Notes under the pieces: generated by a model | Told to the model about the DNA's origin: nothing | What the model saw: the letters and a program-made list of their open reading frames with translations, nothing else | The model's database searches: none | Made by a program: the position numbers and the translations under genes | In this document: positions 31,857 to 41,331 of the stretch, piece by piece | Layout of the letters: each line of letters begins with the position of its first letter | Numbering within the stretch: the first letter of the stretch is position 1 | Origin: an uncultured Aquimarina sp. | Lineage (GTDB): Bacteria > Bacteroidota > Bacteroidia > Flavobacteriales > Flavobacteriaceae | NCBI GenBank assembly: GCA_947498785.1 | Contig: CANMLS010000003.1 | Location: 1 to 64,000, forward strand | Reading direction: 5' to 3' | Length of the DNA: 64,000 nt

Positions 31857-32531
31857 TTACTTCTTTAAAGAACTAAAAACAAGATTCATAAAATAGGTTG
31901 TGGGTGTTACATTTTTATTACAATCAGTTAATGAAGGAAAATGTTCTTTTAGGAAATGTTGATGTAGCGCTCCTTCAATGACAGTACTTGACAAACTGGA
32001 ACAATATTGATATTGATTATCAACCTCTTTAAGCATATCACTAAGCCGCATTACCAAACGTTTATAAATAGAAAAATAACCCTCTTTATTCTCTTCATCT
32101 ACTTCTTTGGTTAAATATGATTTAGAATATTCGTTAATCACAATTTTATTTAAAAGCACCTCATTGATATGAGTAAAAGAAGAATCTTCTTTTACTGTTC
32201 TAGTGATAATCTCTATAGCTTTTTTTAATTTTTGTTTTGGATTAGCAATACTATTCGTAGAAAAAACCAATTGATACTCTAGCCATCCCCAATACCAAGA
32301 AGTTAAATACAAAAGTAACTTGTGTTTATTTTCAAAATATCGATAAATAGAACTCTCATTGGATCCAATCTTCTCCCCTAGTTTCTTAAATGTAAAACTT
32401 TCAAAACCGACTTCCTGAATCATAAGAATACTATGTTCTATAATTCTTTTCCCTAATGTAGAAGACTCTGGATCTTTGATATAAATCTTCTCATTAATCC
32501 TAACTTTTAAATCCTGAAGTAAATATTTCAT
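31857..32531 (-). CDS. TetR-like regulator of the ABC-HlyD-TolC operon
   Basis: A 224-aa protein. The HTH is KRIIEHSILMIQEVGFESFTFKKLGEKIGSNESSIYRYFENKHKLLLYL, typical of TetR with the SSIYRYFENK recognition helix. The C-terminal 150 residues are helical and unlike standard TetR_C families. It is the first gene of the operon, 4 bases before the ABC gene. No operator palindrome was recognised upstream. Confidence 0.8.
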   Translation of the reverse strand: MKYLLQDLKVRINEKIYIKDPESSTLGKRIIEHSILMIQEVGFESFTFKKLGEKIGSNESSIYRYFENKHKLLLYLTSWYWGWLEYQLVFSTNSIANPKQKLKKAIEIITRTVKEDSSFTHINEVLLNKIVINEYSKSYLTKEVDEENKEGYFSIYKRLVMRLSDMLKEVDNQYQYCSSLSSTVIEGALHQHFLKEHFPSLTDCNKNVTPTTYFMNLVFSSLKK

Positions 32532-32825
32532 CTGCTTATCCTGATAATTTTAAAAACATCGATTGCAAAATTAAAAGTAATACTATCAATTACTAATAGA
32601 TTAACTTTTATTTAACCAATTCTATCTAATACACCAAAAATAAAAAATCCTATAGCACAGGAGATTTTATTTACTAGCAAACAATGTTTTGATATCTCAT
32701 AAATTATCAAACCCATAAACTCCTTTTATCTTTGGGAGAAGAAACACAAAATGCTATTCATAATGATTTATTACTTTTTAAACCCTAGCTTAGAACTTAG
32801 ATTTAAAAAGAAAGTACGTAGGATA

Positions 32826-32859
32826 TAAAAAAACCATCCCGATTATTGGGATGGTTTTT
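32826..32859 (-). terminator. Intrinsic terminator of the first metallopeptidase gene
   Basis: AAACCATCCC and GGGATGGTTTTTC form a 9-10-bp stem with a 7-base loop. On the minus strand the stem is followed by TTTTTTTAT. It lies just below the metallopeptidase gene, after a 17-bp repeat. The rest of the 32532-32896 interval is A/T-rich without an ORF. Confidence 0.8.
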
Positions 32860-32862
32860 CAT

Positions 32863-32879
32863 AAAAGTTCAAAGCTTTT
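32863..32879 (-). repeat. 17-bp repeat in the 3' UTR, inverted copy at 33828-33844
   Basis: AAAAGTTCAAAGCTTTT on the plus strand here; the exact reverse complement lies at 33828-33844, in the 5' UTR of the same gene. In the mRNA the two ends are therefore complementary over 17 nt. The second peptidase gene shows the same arrangement. Confidence 0.7.
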
Positions 32880-32896
32880 GGTATTAAATATAATTT

Positions 32897-33754
32897 TTAA
32901 TAGATATATCTGAAGGCAACAATGTCGAATCTACTAAACTCTCCATCTTCACTACCATCAAAGCATGAAATCATTATTGAATTTGTATCAAGACCTATTT
33001 GCCCCCATTGGTTAGCTGATGGTGTTCCAGGTACAAATAAAGCTCCAATACCTCCTTGCCCTTCATTAGAACCATCACATCTTCTTCGGGCATAATCAGT
33101 ATGTCTAAAACCCAATGCATGTCCCATTTCGTGTCCTATAACGTGCTCATTTACATCATTATTTGCAGAGGCCATACCTCCAAAAATTTGAATATATTTA
33201 CCTGAACGACCACCACTAGGGAATTCTGCTTGCCCTCCTTGACTAGATCCTCCTGCATTGTAGACAACCATATCTACTCTACTACTTTGATCTGTACCAA
33301 ATGTAAGTTCAAACTTAAGCCTAAGATCAAGATCATTATAATTCTTTATAGCACGTTCTAAACCAGTACGCATTCTAGAGCTTAATGCATTACGACCACC
33401 TGTCCAGCCTGTTACACGTACTATTGTATTTGCATTTACAAGGTTTCTAGTTACATATTGCTTAGCATTGTTTTCTGCATCAGTTGTTAATGCTTGTTCT
33501 GCCATTTTATTGAGAGCAACAAGAATATCGCCAGATTTCACATAATCTACTGGAGCCTCTCCTAGATGTGCAATAGTCACATAAGAAGCCCCTGTAGGAT
33601 TCACACCTGCTTTAGCTAATCCTTCTAAATGTTCTTTTGATACTGTTTCTGTAATTGCTTCTTCTTGTACTTCGTTGGCAACATCGTCTTTTTGACAAGA
33701 TGTAGCAAGACCAACAACGATAGCACAAAACGCTAAAAATTTGATTTTTTCCAT
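32897..33754 (-). CDS. Secreted zinc metallopeptidase, M57-like (HEIGH type), copy 1
   Basis: A 285-aa lipoprotein with a lipobox ending in Cys20 (LATSCQKDD). Residues 208-218 are HEMGHALGFRH, the extended zinc motif HExxHxxGxxH of metzincin-like enzymes. The layout TGWTGGRNALSSRMRTGLERAIKNYNDLDLRLKFELTFG upstream of it is that of the dual-action HEIGH metallopeptidase (M57) family. It is expected on the cell surface or periplasm, cleaving peptides. It is a close paralogue of the gene at 34290 (about 60% identical by eye), in tandem. Confidence 0.85.
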   Translation of the reverse strand: MEKIKFLAFCAIVVGLATSCQKDDVANEVQEEAITETVSKEHLEGLAKAGVNPTGASYVTIAHLGEAPVDYVKSGDILVALNKMAEQALTTDAENNAKQYVTRNLVNANTIVRVTGWTGGRNALSSRMRTGLERAIKNYNDLDLRLKFELTFGTDQSSRVDMVVYNAGGSSQGGQAEFPSGGRSGKYIQIFGGMASANNDVNEHVIGHEMGHALGFRHTDYARRRCDGSNEGQGGIGALFVPGTPSANQWGQIGLDTNSIMISCFDGSEDGEFSRFDIVAFRYIY

Positions 33755-33827
33755 TTTTAATAAGTTGAGTTTATATAATCATTTAACTAAAATAGAATTT
33801 TACATTCTACATTACATGCAATTATTT

Positions 33828-33844
33828 AAAAGCTTTGAACTTTT
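33828..33844 (-). repeat. 17-bp repeat in the 5' UTR of the first metallopeptidase gene
   Basis: AAAAGCTTTGAACTTTT on the plus strand, 74 bases before the start codon of the gene. It is the perfect reverse complement of the copy at 32863-32879. The following 33845-34209 stretch holds no gene; it is A/T-rich upstream DNA whose first 100 bases resemble the region upstream of the second copy (shared AATAAGTTGAGTTT and GAAGATATGATAT). Confidence 0.65.
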
Positions 33845-34209
33845 TTGCGTATCGAAGATATGATATATATTCTTGAAAATAAATCAATTGTTTGAAGCAT
33901 TCTTACTCAATATGGAAAAACCGTATTTTTTTCGCAAAGAAAACTCATTTTTAATGAATATAAATAATTTAAAAAAAATCGATTAAATACACAATATATA
34001 TGGAGCAGAAATATGTAAAAAACTACTAATCAAAAGAAAGAAAGTATGTTAAAAATCTTAAACAAATATTTAAAAAAAATAGCGCACCAGTTTTTTCTTA
34101 CAAATCATAAAATTTACAACACCTATGTTAAAAAAAACAAACGTTGTATACATATATATAATTGAAAAAAAAGTGGACATTTTAGGATGAAAAATAAGTA
34201 ATCCAAAAA

Positions 34210-34250
34210 TAAAAAAAAACCATCTCAAGTAATTATCTCGAGATGGTTTA
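34210..34250 (-). terminator. Intrinsic terminator of the second metallopeptidase gene
   Basis: AAACCATCTC and GAGATGGTTT form a 10-bp stem (loop 13 bases, with an inner CTCGAG-like extension). On the minus strand a run of T residues follows. It corresponds in place and sequence to the terminator at 32826, showing that the duplication included the 3' region. Confidence 0.75.
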
Positions 34251-34254
34251 ATGC

Positions 34255-34271
34255 AAAAGTTCAAAGCTTTT
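34255..34271 (-). repeat. 17-bp repeat in the 3' UTR of the second metallopeptidase gene
   Basis: AAAAGTTCAAAGCTTTT, identical to the copy at 32863. Its partner upstream of this gene, AAAAGCTTTGACTTTT at 35227-35242, is complementary with one base missing. Confidence 0.65.
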
Positions 34272-34289
34272 TGTATTAAATTTTAATTC

Positions 34290-35150
34290 TTAATATAATG
34301 CTTCTAAAGCGATACGGTCAAAATTACTGAATTCTCCGTCTTCATTACTGCTAAAACAAGCGATCATAAAAGAATCGGTATCTAATCCAGCCTGACCAGT
34401 TTGGTTTGCAGTTGGTGTTCCTGGAATGTGGATTGCTCCTACACCTCCATCACCTTCATTAGAACCATCAGGGCAATTTCTTCTGGCATAGTTAGTATGT
34501 CTTAGACCAACAGAGTGACCTATTTCATGACCAATTACATGCTCATTAACATTAGTACTAAAACTATTTGTACCAGCATTAATCTGGATATATTTGTTAG
34601 GCCTACCACCACTTGGAAATCCAGCAGAACCACCTCCACCAGAACGGTTATTGTTATATACAACCATATCTACATTACTTCCTTGATCTGTACCAAAAGT
34701 AAGCACAAAATTAAGGCTAATATTTATAGCGTTATAATTATTTACCGCCCATTGTAAACCAGTACGCATTTTACTGGTTAGTGCATTACCACTTCCTGTC
34801 CAACCCGTCACACGAATAGTTCTACCTTGACTTACAAGATTTCTTGTTCTATATTGCTTAGCATTATTTTTACCTTGTTCTAATGCTTGCTCAGCAAGTT
34901 TATCCAATGCAAAAATAATATCTCCATCAGCAAGAATAGCATCAAAAGGTTCCTCTCCTGGGTGTTGTACGGTGATGTATTCTGCTCCAAAATCACTCAC
35001 CCCAGTTTTTAACAGAGCCTCTTTGTGCTCCTTGGATATTGATTCTGTAACTGCCTCTGGTTGAGATTCGCTGGTAACATCATTTTTTTCACAAGATGTT
35101 GAAAAACCAGCAACGATAGCGCAAAGCGCTAATACTTTGATTTTTTTCAT
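34290..35150 (-). CDS. Secreted zinc metallopeptidase, M57-like (HEIGH type), copy 2
   Basis: A 286-aa lipoprotein (lipobox FSTSC, Cys20) with HEIGHSVGLRH at residues 208-218. I start at ATG 35150, which aligns with copy 1 (MKKIKVLALCAIVAGFSTSC against MEKIKFLAFCAIVVGLATSC). The same overall domain is present: TGWTGSGNALTSKMRTGLQWAVNNYN and a C-terminal DGSNEGDGGVGAIHIPGTPTANQTGQAGLDTDS. Tandem duplication with copy 1 is clear. Possible roles are nutrient scavenging or predation of peptides; the substrate is unknown. Confidence 0.85.
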   Translation of the reverse strand: MKKIKVLALCAIVAGFSTSCEKNDVTSESQPEAVTESISKEHKEALLKTGVSDFGAEYITVQHPGEEPFDAILADGDIIFALDKLAEQALEQGKNNAKQYRTRNLVSQGRTIRVTGWTGSGNALTSKMRTGLQWAVNNYNAINISLNFVLTFGTDQGSNVDMVVYNNNRSGGGGSAGFPSGGRPNKYIQINAGTNSFSTNVNEHVIGHEIGHSVGLRHTNYARRNCPDGSNEGDGGVGAIHIPGTPTANQTGQAGLDTDSFMIACFSSNEDGEFSNFDRIALEALY

Positions 35151-35673
35151 TTTAATAAGTTGAGTTTGTGTAGTTATTAAACTAAAAATAGAATTTTTAT
35201 ATCCTATCATAAATGCAATTTTATGTAAAAAGCTTTGACTTTTTTAACTTTTTGCAAGTTGAAGATATGATATTTTTTTTAAAATATCGGTTAACATTTT
35301 AAAGAATCCTTTAAAAATACAGCAAAATCACAAATTTTTTTTAAAAATAAACGAGGAAATCTTAAAATATGATTAATGCAAAAATCGATCAAATGCACAT
35401 TGCATACCTTGTGTAAATATGTAAAAAAACTGTTAAAGCAAAAGAAAAACACTGATGTTAAATAAAACCTAAACTAGCTCCAAAAAGATTAGGTTAGAAA
35501 GTTTTTTCTTACAATTTATAAAATTTATTTACAGAACGTTAAAAAAACTATAATGTTATATATTTAACAGAATGAGGAACGCTGTGCCCTTAAATAACAA
35601 AATAAAAATACATCAGTATTTTATGAAAAGAAAAACTCAATCATGAGTTTAAAAATGGTCGTAAATGATCCTT
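35151..35673. other. A/T-rich intergenic region without a recognised gene
   Basis: It contains the 5' UTR and promoter region of copy 2, including the repeat AAAAGCTTTGACTTTT at 35227-35242. Beyond about 35,300 it is low-complexity A/T-rich DNA. I see no ORF, tRNA or strong hairpin there. Confidence 0.6.
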
Positions 35674-35949
35674 CTAAACAATCTCAGCACTTAAACCTGC
35701 GTCCAGAAGTTTAGAACAACGAGGTACCAATTCTTCATACACTCCTGTTTTTACTGTGCATTTTCCTTTATAATGCACCAATAAAGCACATTGTTCTGCT
35801 TGTACAGGAGTATGCTCGCAAGTATATATTAATGTTTCTATTACATGATCAAATGTATTTACATCATCATTATACAATACTATCTCATTATTACTTTGAT
35901 CAACGGTTTTCTCGAGAACCTCTTCTAAAACCTTTTCTTGAGTACTCAT
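35674..35949 (-). CDS. clpS: ATP-dependent Clp protease adaptor ClpS
   Basis: A 91-aa protein of the usual size. EIVLYNDDVNTFDHVIETLIYTCEHTPVQAEQCALLVHYKGKCTVKTG matches ClpS: the N-degron binding residues NDD and the H-x-x-G-K-C segment are in place. It delivers N-end-rule substrates to ClpA-type ClpAP. It lies 60 bases downstream of prmA in the same direction, a common order in Flavobacteriia. Confidence 0.95.
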   Translation of the reverse strand: MSTQEKVLEEVLEKTVDQSNNEIVLYNDDVNTFDHVIETLIYTCEHTPVQAEQCALLVHYKGKCTVKTGVYEELVPRCSKLLDAGLSAEIV

Positions 35950-36009
35950 AGGGGTTAATTATTTTATACAAATATAATAACTTATCACATATTATAATCA
36001 ATCATCATG

Positions 36010-36849
36010 TTATTTTAAATCATAAGATGCTGCTATCCAATTATTTCTGTCAATATTGTTATTATAAATTAAATTATTATTCATACACTCTTCTGTAATC
36101 ATTTCTAAATCTTCTTTATAAAATCCACTTAAAAACAATTTCCCATTAGGGTTTAAAGATGCCGCATAATACTTAATATCCTGCAACAGTATATTTCGGT
36201 TAATATTAGCTATAATAATATCGTATTTTTTTTCTGACAACAATGAAACATCTCCTTCATGAGCCGTTATAGTTGTACAATTATTACGCTCTATATTTTC
36301 AACCGTATTTATATAACACCAATTATCTATATCTATTGCATCTATTGGTCCAGCTCCTCTCATTTCTGACAAAATTGCCAAAACTCCTGTACCACATCCC
36401 ATATCTAATACCTTTTTGTTGCTCATCTCATTTTTCAAAATATGCTGAATCATCATATGGGTAGTTTCATGATGGCCAGTACCAAAAGACATTTTGGGTT
36501 CTATAACAATATCGTATGTAGCATTTGGTTTTTCATGAAATGGAGCTCTTACACTGCAAATATCATCAACAATAATAGGGTTAAAATTCTTTTCCCATTC
36601 TTTATTCCAATTGATTTGCTCTATTTCTTCAATGGTATATTGTATCTCAAATTCTCCCGAATTTAATACATAAATCTCTTCTAGTATTTCTTTATTCCAT
36701 TCACCACTTTGAATAAATGCATTGACTCCTTCTTCTGTTTCTACAAAGCTTTCAAATCCTACATATCCTAATTCTGCAATTAAGATCTCGGTGGCAGGCA
36801 TCTGTGGTGAAACTTTAAAATAGCACCCTATATATTTTGTGTTTGACAT
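36010..36849 (-). CDS. prmA: Ribosomal protein L11 methyltransferase
   Basis: A 279-aa methyltransferase. The SAM site KVLDMGCGTGVLAIL is at residues 146-160. The preceding PKMSFGTGHHETTHMM (118-133) is the conserved PrmA block. The N-terminal 90 residues form the L11-binding domain. It trimethylates lysines and the N-terminus of ribosomal protein L11. A TACCTTTG box at about 36,874-36,881 (minus strand) is a plausible -7 element. clpS follows. Confidence 0.95.
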   Translation of the reverse strand: MSNTKYIGCYFKVSPQMPATEILIAELGYVGFESFVETEEGVNAFIQSGEWNKEILEEIYVLNSGEFEIQYTIEEIEQINWNKEWEKNFNPIIVDDICSVRAPFHEKPNATYDIVIEPKMSFGTGHHETTHMMIQHILKNEMSNKKVLDMGCGTGVLAILSEMRGAGPIDAIDIDNWCYINTVENIERNNCTTITAHEGDVSLLSEKKYDIIIANINRNILLQDIKYYAASLNPNGKLFLSGFYKEDLEMITEECMNNNLIYNNNIDRNNWIAASYDLK

Positions 36850-36892
36850 GTTAATTTTTTATGCTTTGGCAAAGGTACTCTTTTACCTTATT

Positions 36893-36924
36893 AAAAAAGC
36901 ATCCTCGTATCAGGAGGATGCTTC
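36893..36924 (-). terminator. Intrinsic terminator of tpiA
   Basis: On the minus strand AAGCATCCTC, a 7-base loop and GAGGATGCTT form a perfect 10-bp stem followed by TTTTTT. It lies 29 bases beyond the tpiA stop codon and separates tpiA from prmA. Confidence 0.9.
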
Positions 36925-36952
36925 TATATATATATATTTATTTATGGTACTC

Positions 36953-37705
36953 CTAGATTGCATTTGCAATTGCTGCAAAACTCTTTGCATCTAATGATGC
37001 TCCACCAATCAATCCACCATCTACATCTGGTTTTGCAAATATTTCCTCAGCATTGGCTGGCTTAACACTTCCTCCATAAAGGATAGAAACTGCATCAGCA
37101 ATATCTTGATTAAATGCTTTTGCAATTGTGGCACGAATAAAAGCGTGCATTTCCTGGGCTTGTTCTGGAGATGCTGTTTCGCCTGTACCAATAGCCCAAA
37201 CTGGTTCGTATGCAAGAACTACATTTTTCCAGTTAGCTTCTTTTATATGAAAAAGACCTTTCTTTAATTGATTTTCAACTACAGAAAAATGATCATTACT
37301 TTTACGATCTTCTAATTCTTCTCCAAAACAAAAGATAATATTCATACTATTTTCTAGCGCCGTATTTACTTTATCTGCAAGTAAAGCATCTGTTTCTCCA
37401 AAATATGCTCTTCGTTCGCTATGTCCCAAAATCACTGTTTCTACACCAATATCCTTAAGCATATCTGCAGAAATCTCTCCTGTATACGCACCATTTGTTG
37501 CTTGATGCATATTTTGTGCTGCAACTGTAATACCAGATGATGTTAAAGTTTCTACAGCACCGTATAGATTGGTAAAAGTAGGTGCTACAATTATTTCTGT
37601 ATTAGATGATTGTCCAAGTTCTGTTTTCAATTCTGAAAGTAATGCCTTGGTTCCTGCCAGATTTTTATTCATTTTCCAGTTTCCGGCTACAATTTTTTTT
37701 CTCAT
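36953..37705 (-). CDS. tpiA: Triosephosphate isomerase
   Basis: A 250-aa enzyme. GNWKMNKN (residues 8-15) has the catalytic lysine. VILGHSERRAYFGE holds the catalytic histidine. VLAYEPVWAIGTG holds the catalytic glutamate, and ILYGGSVKPANAEE with GGLIGGASL binds the phosphate. It interconverts dihydroxyacetone phosphate and glyceraldehyde 3-phosphate. It is last of the series BT_3928-like, ABC permease, tpiA on the minus strand. Confidence 0.98.
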   Translation of the reverse strand: MRKKIVAGNWKMNKNLAGTKALLSELKTELGQSSNTEIIVAPTFTNLYGAVETLTSSGITVAAQNMHQATNGAYTGEISADMLKDIGVETVILGHSERRAYFGETDALLADKVNTALENSMNIIFCFGEELEDRKSNDHFSVVENQLKKGLFHIKEANWKNVVLAYEPVWAIGTGETASPEQAQEMHAFIRATIAKAFNQDIADAVSILYGGSVKPANAEEIFAKPDVDGGLIGGASLDAKSFAAIANAI

Positions 37706-37766
37706 TAATTTAAATTTTATGTTTTTTGGTTAAATGTGTGGTTATATTATTATAAAAAAGTGATGA

Positions 37767-38840
37767 CTATGTTCTTATCCTTGGATCTAACCAGCCATAT
37801 ATAATATCGACAAATATATTGATTAGAATAAACATAGTTGCTATAATCAATACTGCACCCATAATTACTGGAAGATCTAAGGTATTAAGTGCATCTACGA
37901 TTTCTTTACCTAACCCGTTCCATCCAAAAATATATTCTACAAATACTGCTCCTGCTAGCATCGAAGCGAACCATCCAGAAATAGCTGTTACTACGGGATT
38001 AAGAGCATTTTTTAATGCATGTTTTCTAATCACTTGAAACATTGATAATCCTTTTGCTTTTGCCGTTCGTATATAATCCTGGCTCATGATTTCTAGTAAT
38101 GAATTACGCATTAATTGAGTAACCACCGCTAGTGGCCTTATACCTAGTACTATTGATGGTAGGATCAAATTTTTCCATTGAATATAACTTCCTTCCCCAA
38201 AATCATCTACCTCATACAAACTTCCTGTCATATTTAGATTGGTAAATTCTTGCAATACATATCCGAATAACCATGCAAAAATGATTGCACTAAAAAAAGA
38301 AGGCACGCTCATACCCAAGGTACTTATTAACTGAATTAGCTTATCTGGCCATCGATCTTTGGTCAAAGCACTTATTATACCCAATAAAATTCCCATAAGT
38401 ATTGCAATACAAATTGCAGAGATTGCAAGAACCGCTGTATTTGGTAATGTTTCACTTATTACTTCACTCACATATTTGCCATTCTTTTGAAAAGATTCTC
38501 TCAAATAAGGAAGTTTAAGTACTACAACACTTTTTCCTATTTTAAATAATTGAATTGCGTCATACTTTTTACTATCGAAATGTGAAAAAACCTCTGGATT
38601 TAAACTATGGTAAGAAATAGGTGAAAGATCATTTAAGTAGTATAGATATTGTTTAGAAATAGGTTGATCAAAACCATATTTTTTTCTTACATTATTTAAT
38701 TGTTCTTCGCTTTCATTCTGTCCAAGCATCATTTGTGCTGGGTCACCTGGTAACAAAGTAAAAAGCAAAAAAATCACTGTTACCACACCCAATAAAGTAA
38801 GTAAAGCATATCCTATTTTACTGATGAGATAACTAATCAT
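37767..38840 (-). CDS. ABC transporter permease, DppB/OppB-like
   Basis: A 357-aa inner-membrane protein with six helices. The N-terminal TLLPGDPAQMMLGQNESEEQL is the OppB-type motif after helix 1. The EAA loop is MRNSLLEIMSQDYIRTAKAKGLSMFQVIRKHALKNALNPV. A 50-residue periplasmic insertion (about residues 65-125) is longer than in proteobacterial DppB. It imports (or, in some systems, exports) peptides or metals with partner genes elsewhere; no ATPase or binding protein is adjacent. It starts 2 bases after the BT_3928-like gene ends. Confidence 0.88.
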   Translation of the reverse strand: MISYLISKIGYALLTLLGVVTVIFLLFTLLPGDPAQMMLGQNESEEQLNNVRKKYGFDQPISKQYLYYLNDLSPISYHSLNPEVFSHFDSKKYDAIQLFKIGKSVVVLKLPYLRESFQKNGKYVSEVISETLPNTAVLAISAICIAILMGILLGIISALTKDRWPDKLIQLISTLGMSVPSFFSAIIFAWLFGYVLQEFTNLNMTGSLYEVDDFGEGSYIQWKNLILPSIVLGIRPLAVVTQLMRNSLLEIMSQDYIRTAKAKGLSMFQVIRKHALKNALNPVVTAISGWFASMLAGAVFVEYIFGWNGLGKEIVDALNTLDLPVIMGAVLIIATMFILINIFVDIIYGWLDPRIRT

Positions 38841-38842
38841 TA

Positions 38843-40516
38843 TTACTTCGTATTTTCTTTAAGCTCTTCAACCTCTTGCAAGGTATATAATTTGTATGAA
38901 ACTCCTAAAATACGCTGACAATACTCCTCTATAGTCTCATTTAAACCTACTTCTTTTCTTCTTTGATTAACAGACTCTGGATCTTTAATTGGCCAAATCA
39001 AACTAATCGATTTTCCTTCTTTTTGATCTATAGTTTCAATATATGTTCCATACGTCTGCGCTGTACCTTGCTTTACATTATGAAGATCTTCTACCATAGC
39101 AGCGTAATCAGAACCAAATTCTCCTTTTTCTCCAGCAGCTTTAATTAAAGAATAATATTCTTCAAATTTATTAGAATTCATAATCACATGCAACGCAATT
39201 ACATTCGTCGGAGAATCACCAACTAAAGTTTTACCAGGATATCCATATTTTTTAAATACCTGTTCTACAAAAACCAATTGCGTACTATCAATTTCTTTTC
39301 TTTGTTCCCATGAAATATCATGTTGTAAACTTCCATCCTCTGATTTTGGACCTAAATTATTAATACTGTCTAACTGTGTTTTTAATACTTTATTAATTTT
39401 AGGTTTGGGAGGTACAACTTTTTCTAATGAAAGCTTTTCTGCATCATTCCAGTGTAGTTTTTCTACTATAGTTCCTTTTTTAAGTTTAACAATACCAGGA
39501 TTAGAACGCAATATTGTTTTCAATGCAGTTTCATCGGTAGTATAAAAATCAAAGTTAAGATCATATTGTTGCTTTGTCTGCGATATATCTTTTGGAGTAG
39601 AAGCAGTAAGACCAATTACTTCATACCCTTGAGATATCGCTTTATTTGTAATATCCCTTACCGCATTAAAACCTTCAGCTTCACTTTTAGACAAGTTATA
39701 GGTTACAATCAGTATTAAATTTTCTTTCTCAAGAAATTCAACCGTATAATCAACATCATCTTTTTCTATTGCAAAATCATGTATAGGAGGTTCATACCCT
39801 TCATCTACAGTTTCTGTTTCAACCTCGATAAATTCACCATCTACCTTTGGATAATCTCCACTGGTAGTTACAATTTTTTCTTCTCCATTCACATTAAATT
39901 TCCAATGATATGCAAACTCTGCCTTTGGTGCATCATCTGGAACTGACATCCCTTCTTGTATATTGACTCCGACTTTATAGGCTCTAAAATCAAAAGCAGG
40001 CATATGCATTAAAACATAATACGCAAAAGCCAAACATGCAGTAAAAGAACCAAAAACAATCCATTTATGAAGCGCAATGGGATGAATTGGTGTTATGTAT
40101 TTTTCACCAAAGAATAAAACTAATATCAGCACTAAAAGAATTATATCTTTTGTAAAAGATTCCCAAGGAGTTAATGGCAGGGCATCACCAAAACATCCAC
40201 AATCTGTAACCTTATTAAAATATGCTGAATAAAATGTAAGAAATGTAAAAAAGACGATCATCAACAATAATGACCATACCGTAAACTTAGGCAAGTACCC
40301 CAATAACAGAGTTATTCCTAATATAACTTCAAAAATCACCAAAAAAACCGCTATCAAAAGCGCAAAAGGAATCAAAAATTCTAAGTTAAGTACACCTTCT
40401 CCAAAATACTCTTGAAGTTTATATGAAAACCCCAAAGGGTCATTGAGTTTAATGAATCCTGAAAATAAAAAAAGTGCAGCTACAAATATTCTGGAAAAAT
40501 TAACGAGTATTTTCAT
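38843..40516 (-). CDS. BT_3928-family protein: MauE/DoxX-like membrane domain with thioredoxin-like C-terminus
   Basis: A 557-aa protein. Residues 1-170 form a four- to five-helix DoxX/MauE-type domain (IFVAALFLFSGFIKLNDPLGFSYKLQEYF) with a C-x-C pair (TDCGCFGD) as in methylamine utilisation MauE. The middle (residues 250-350) has a thioredoxin-fold look without CxxC. The C-terminal 150 residues are specific to Bacteroidota. It is probably an inner-membrane redox partner; the exact role is unknown. Gene order with tpiA is conserved in the phylum as far as I recall. Confidence 0.8.
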   Translation of the reverse strand: MKILVNFSRIFVAALFLFSGFIKLNDPLGFSYKLQEYFGEGVLNLEFLIPFALLIAVFLVIFEVILGITLLLGYLPKFTVWSLLLMIVFFTFLTFYSAYFNKVTDCGCFGDALPLTPWESFTKDIILLVLILVLFFGEKYITPIHPIALHKWIVFGSFTACLAFAYYVLMHMPAFDFRAYKVGVNIQEGMSVPDDAPKAEFAYHWKFNVNGEEKIVTTSGDYPKVDGEFIEVETETVDEGYEPPIHDFAIEKDDVDYTVEFLEKENLILIVTYNLSKSEAEGFNAVRDITNKAISQGYEVIGLTASTPKDISQTKQQYDLNFDFYTTDETALKTILRSNPGIVKLKKGTIVEKLHWNDAEKLSLEKVVPPKPKINKVLKTQLDSINNLGPKSEDGSLQHDISWEQRKEIDSTQLVFVEQVFKKYGYPGKTLVGDSPTNVIALHVIMNSNKFEEYYSLIKAAGEKGEFGSDYAAMVEDLHNVKQGTAQTYGTYIETIDQKEGKSISLIWPIKDPESVNQRRKEVGLNETIEEYCQRILGVSYKLYTLQEVEELKENTK

Positions 40517-40605
40517 TTTAAAGCCCTAATGTTTTAATATAATTTCACAATATAGTTATGAATAGACTATGACATTTTTAGTTTAACAGTATTTTATACA
40601 AATCG

Positions 40606-41148
40606 TTATTTTGCTTCACCTAGATGAATCATTGCAAAAACAGCATAATTAATCATATCTTGATAATTTGCATCAATCCCCTCACTAACCAAAGTCTTTC
40701 CTTTATTATCTTCAATCTGTTTCACCCGCAATAACTTCTGAATAATTAAATCGGTAAGAGAACTTACTCTCATATCACGCCAAGCCTCACCATAATCATG
40801 ATTTTTATTCATCATTAATGTTTTGGTAATATCAATATGTTTATCGTACAATACTGAAACCTCTTCTGAAGATAAATCTGGTTGTTCGGCAACTCCTTTT
40901 TCGAGTTGAATCAATGCCATGATACTATAATTAATGATCCCTATAAATTCTGAAACCTCTCCTTCATCTACCTTACGCACTTCATTTTCTTGTAAACTCC
41001 GTATACGTTGAGCTTTAATAAAAATTTGATCTGTTAAAGAAGGGAGACGTAGTATCCTCCATGCACTGCCATAATCTTTCATTTTTTTGACAAATAGATC
41101 ACGACATACTGTAATCACTGCGTCATATTGTGTAGACGTATCTTGCAT
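40606..41148 (-). CDS. DUF1599 domain protein
   Basis: A 180-aa protein with two similar halves: FVKKMKDYGSAWRILRLPSLTDQIFIKAQRIRSLQE (residues 15-50) and MMNKNHDYGEAWRDMRVSSLTDLIIQKLLRVKQIED (residues 113-148). This repeat defines DUF1599 (all-alpha, MazG-like nucleotide hydrolase relatives). Function is unproven. It is divergent from folP. Confidence 0.85.
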   Translation of the reverse strand: MQDTSTQYDAVITVCRDLFVKKMKDYGSAWRILRLPSLTDQIFIKAQRIRSLQENEVRKVDEGEVSEFIGIINYSIMALIQLEKGVAEQPDLSSEEVSVLYDKHIDITKTLMMNKNHDYGEAWRDMRVSSLTDLIIQKLLRVKQIEDNKGKTLVSEGIDANYQDMINYAVFAMIHLGEAK

Positions 41149-41331
41149 AAAACTGTTGAATTTTGCGTAAATTTCGCTTTAATATGGGAATTAAAAAAAT
41201 CATACTTCAAGTTTAGAAATAAAAAATGTGAAATGAGTCATAATAATACTATCAATCCTAATCAAAATGACTATTAATCAATTTTATTTGAGCATTAAAA
41301 TCATTATCGATAAACCAATCAAAATTCAAAA

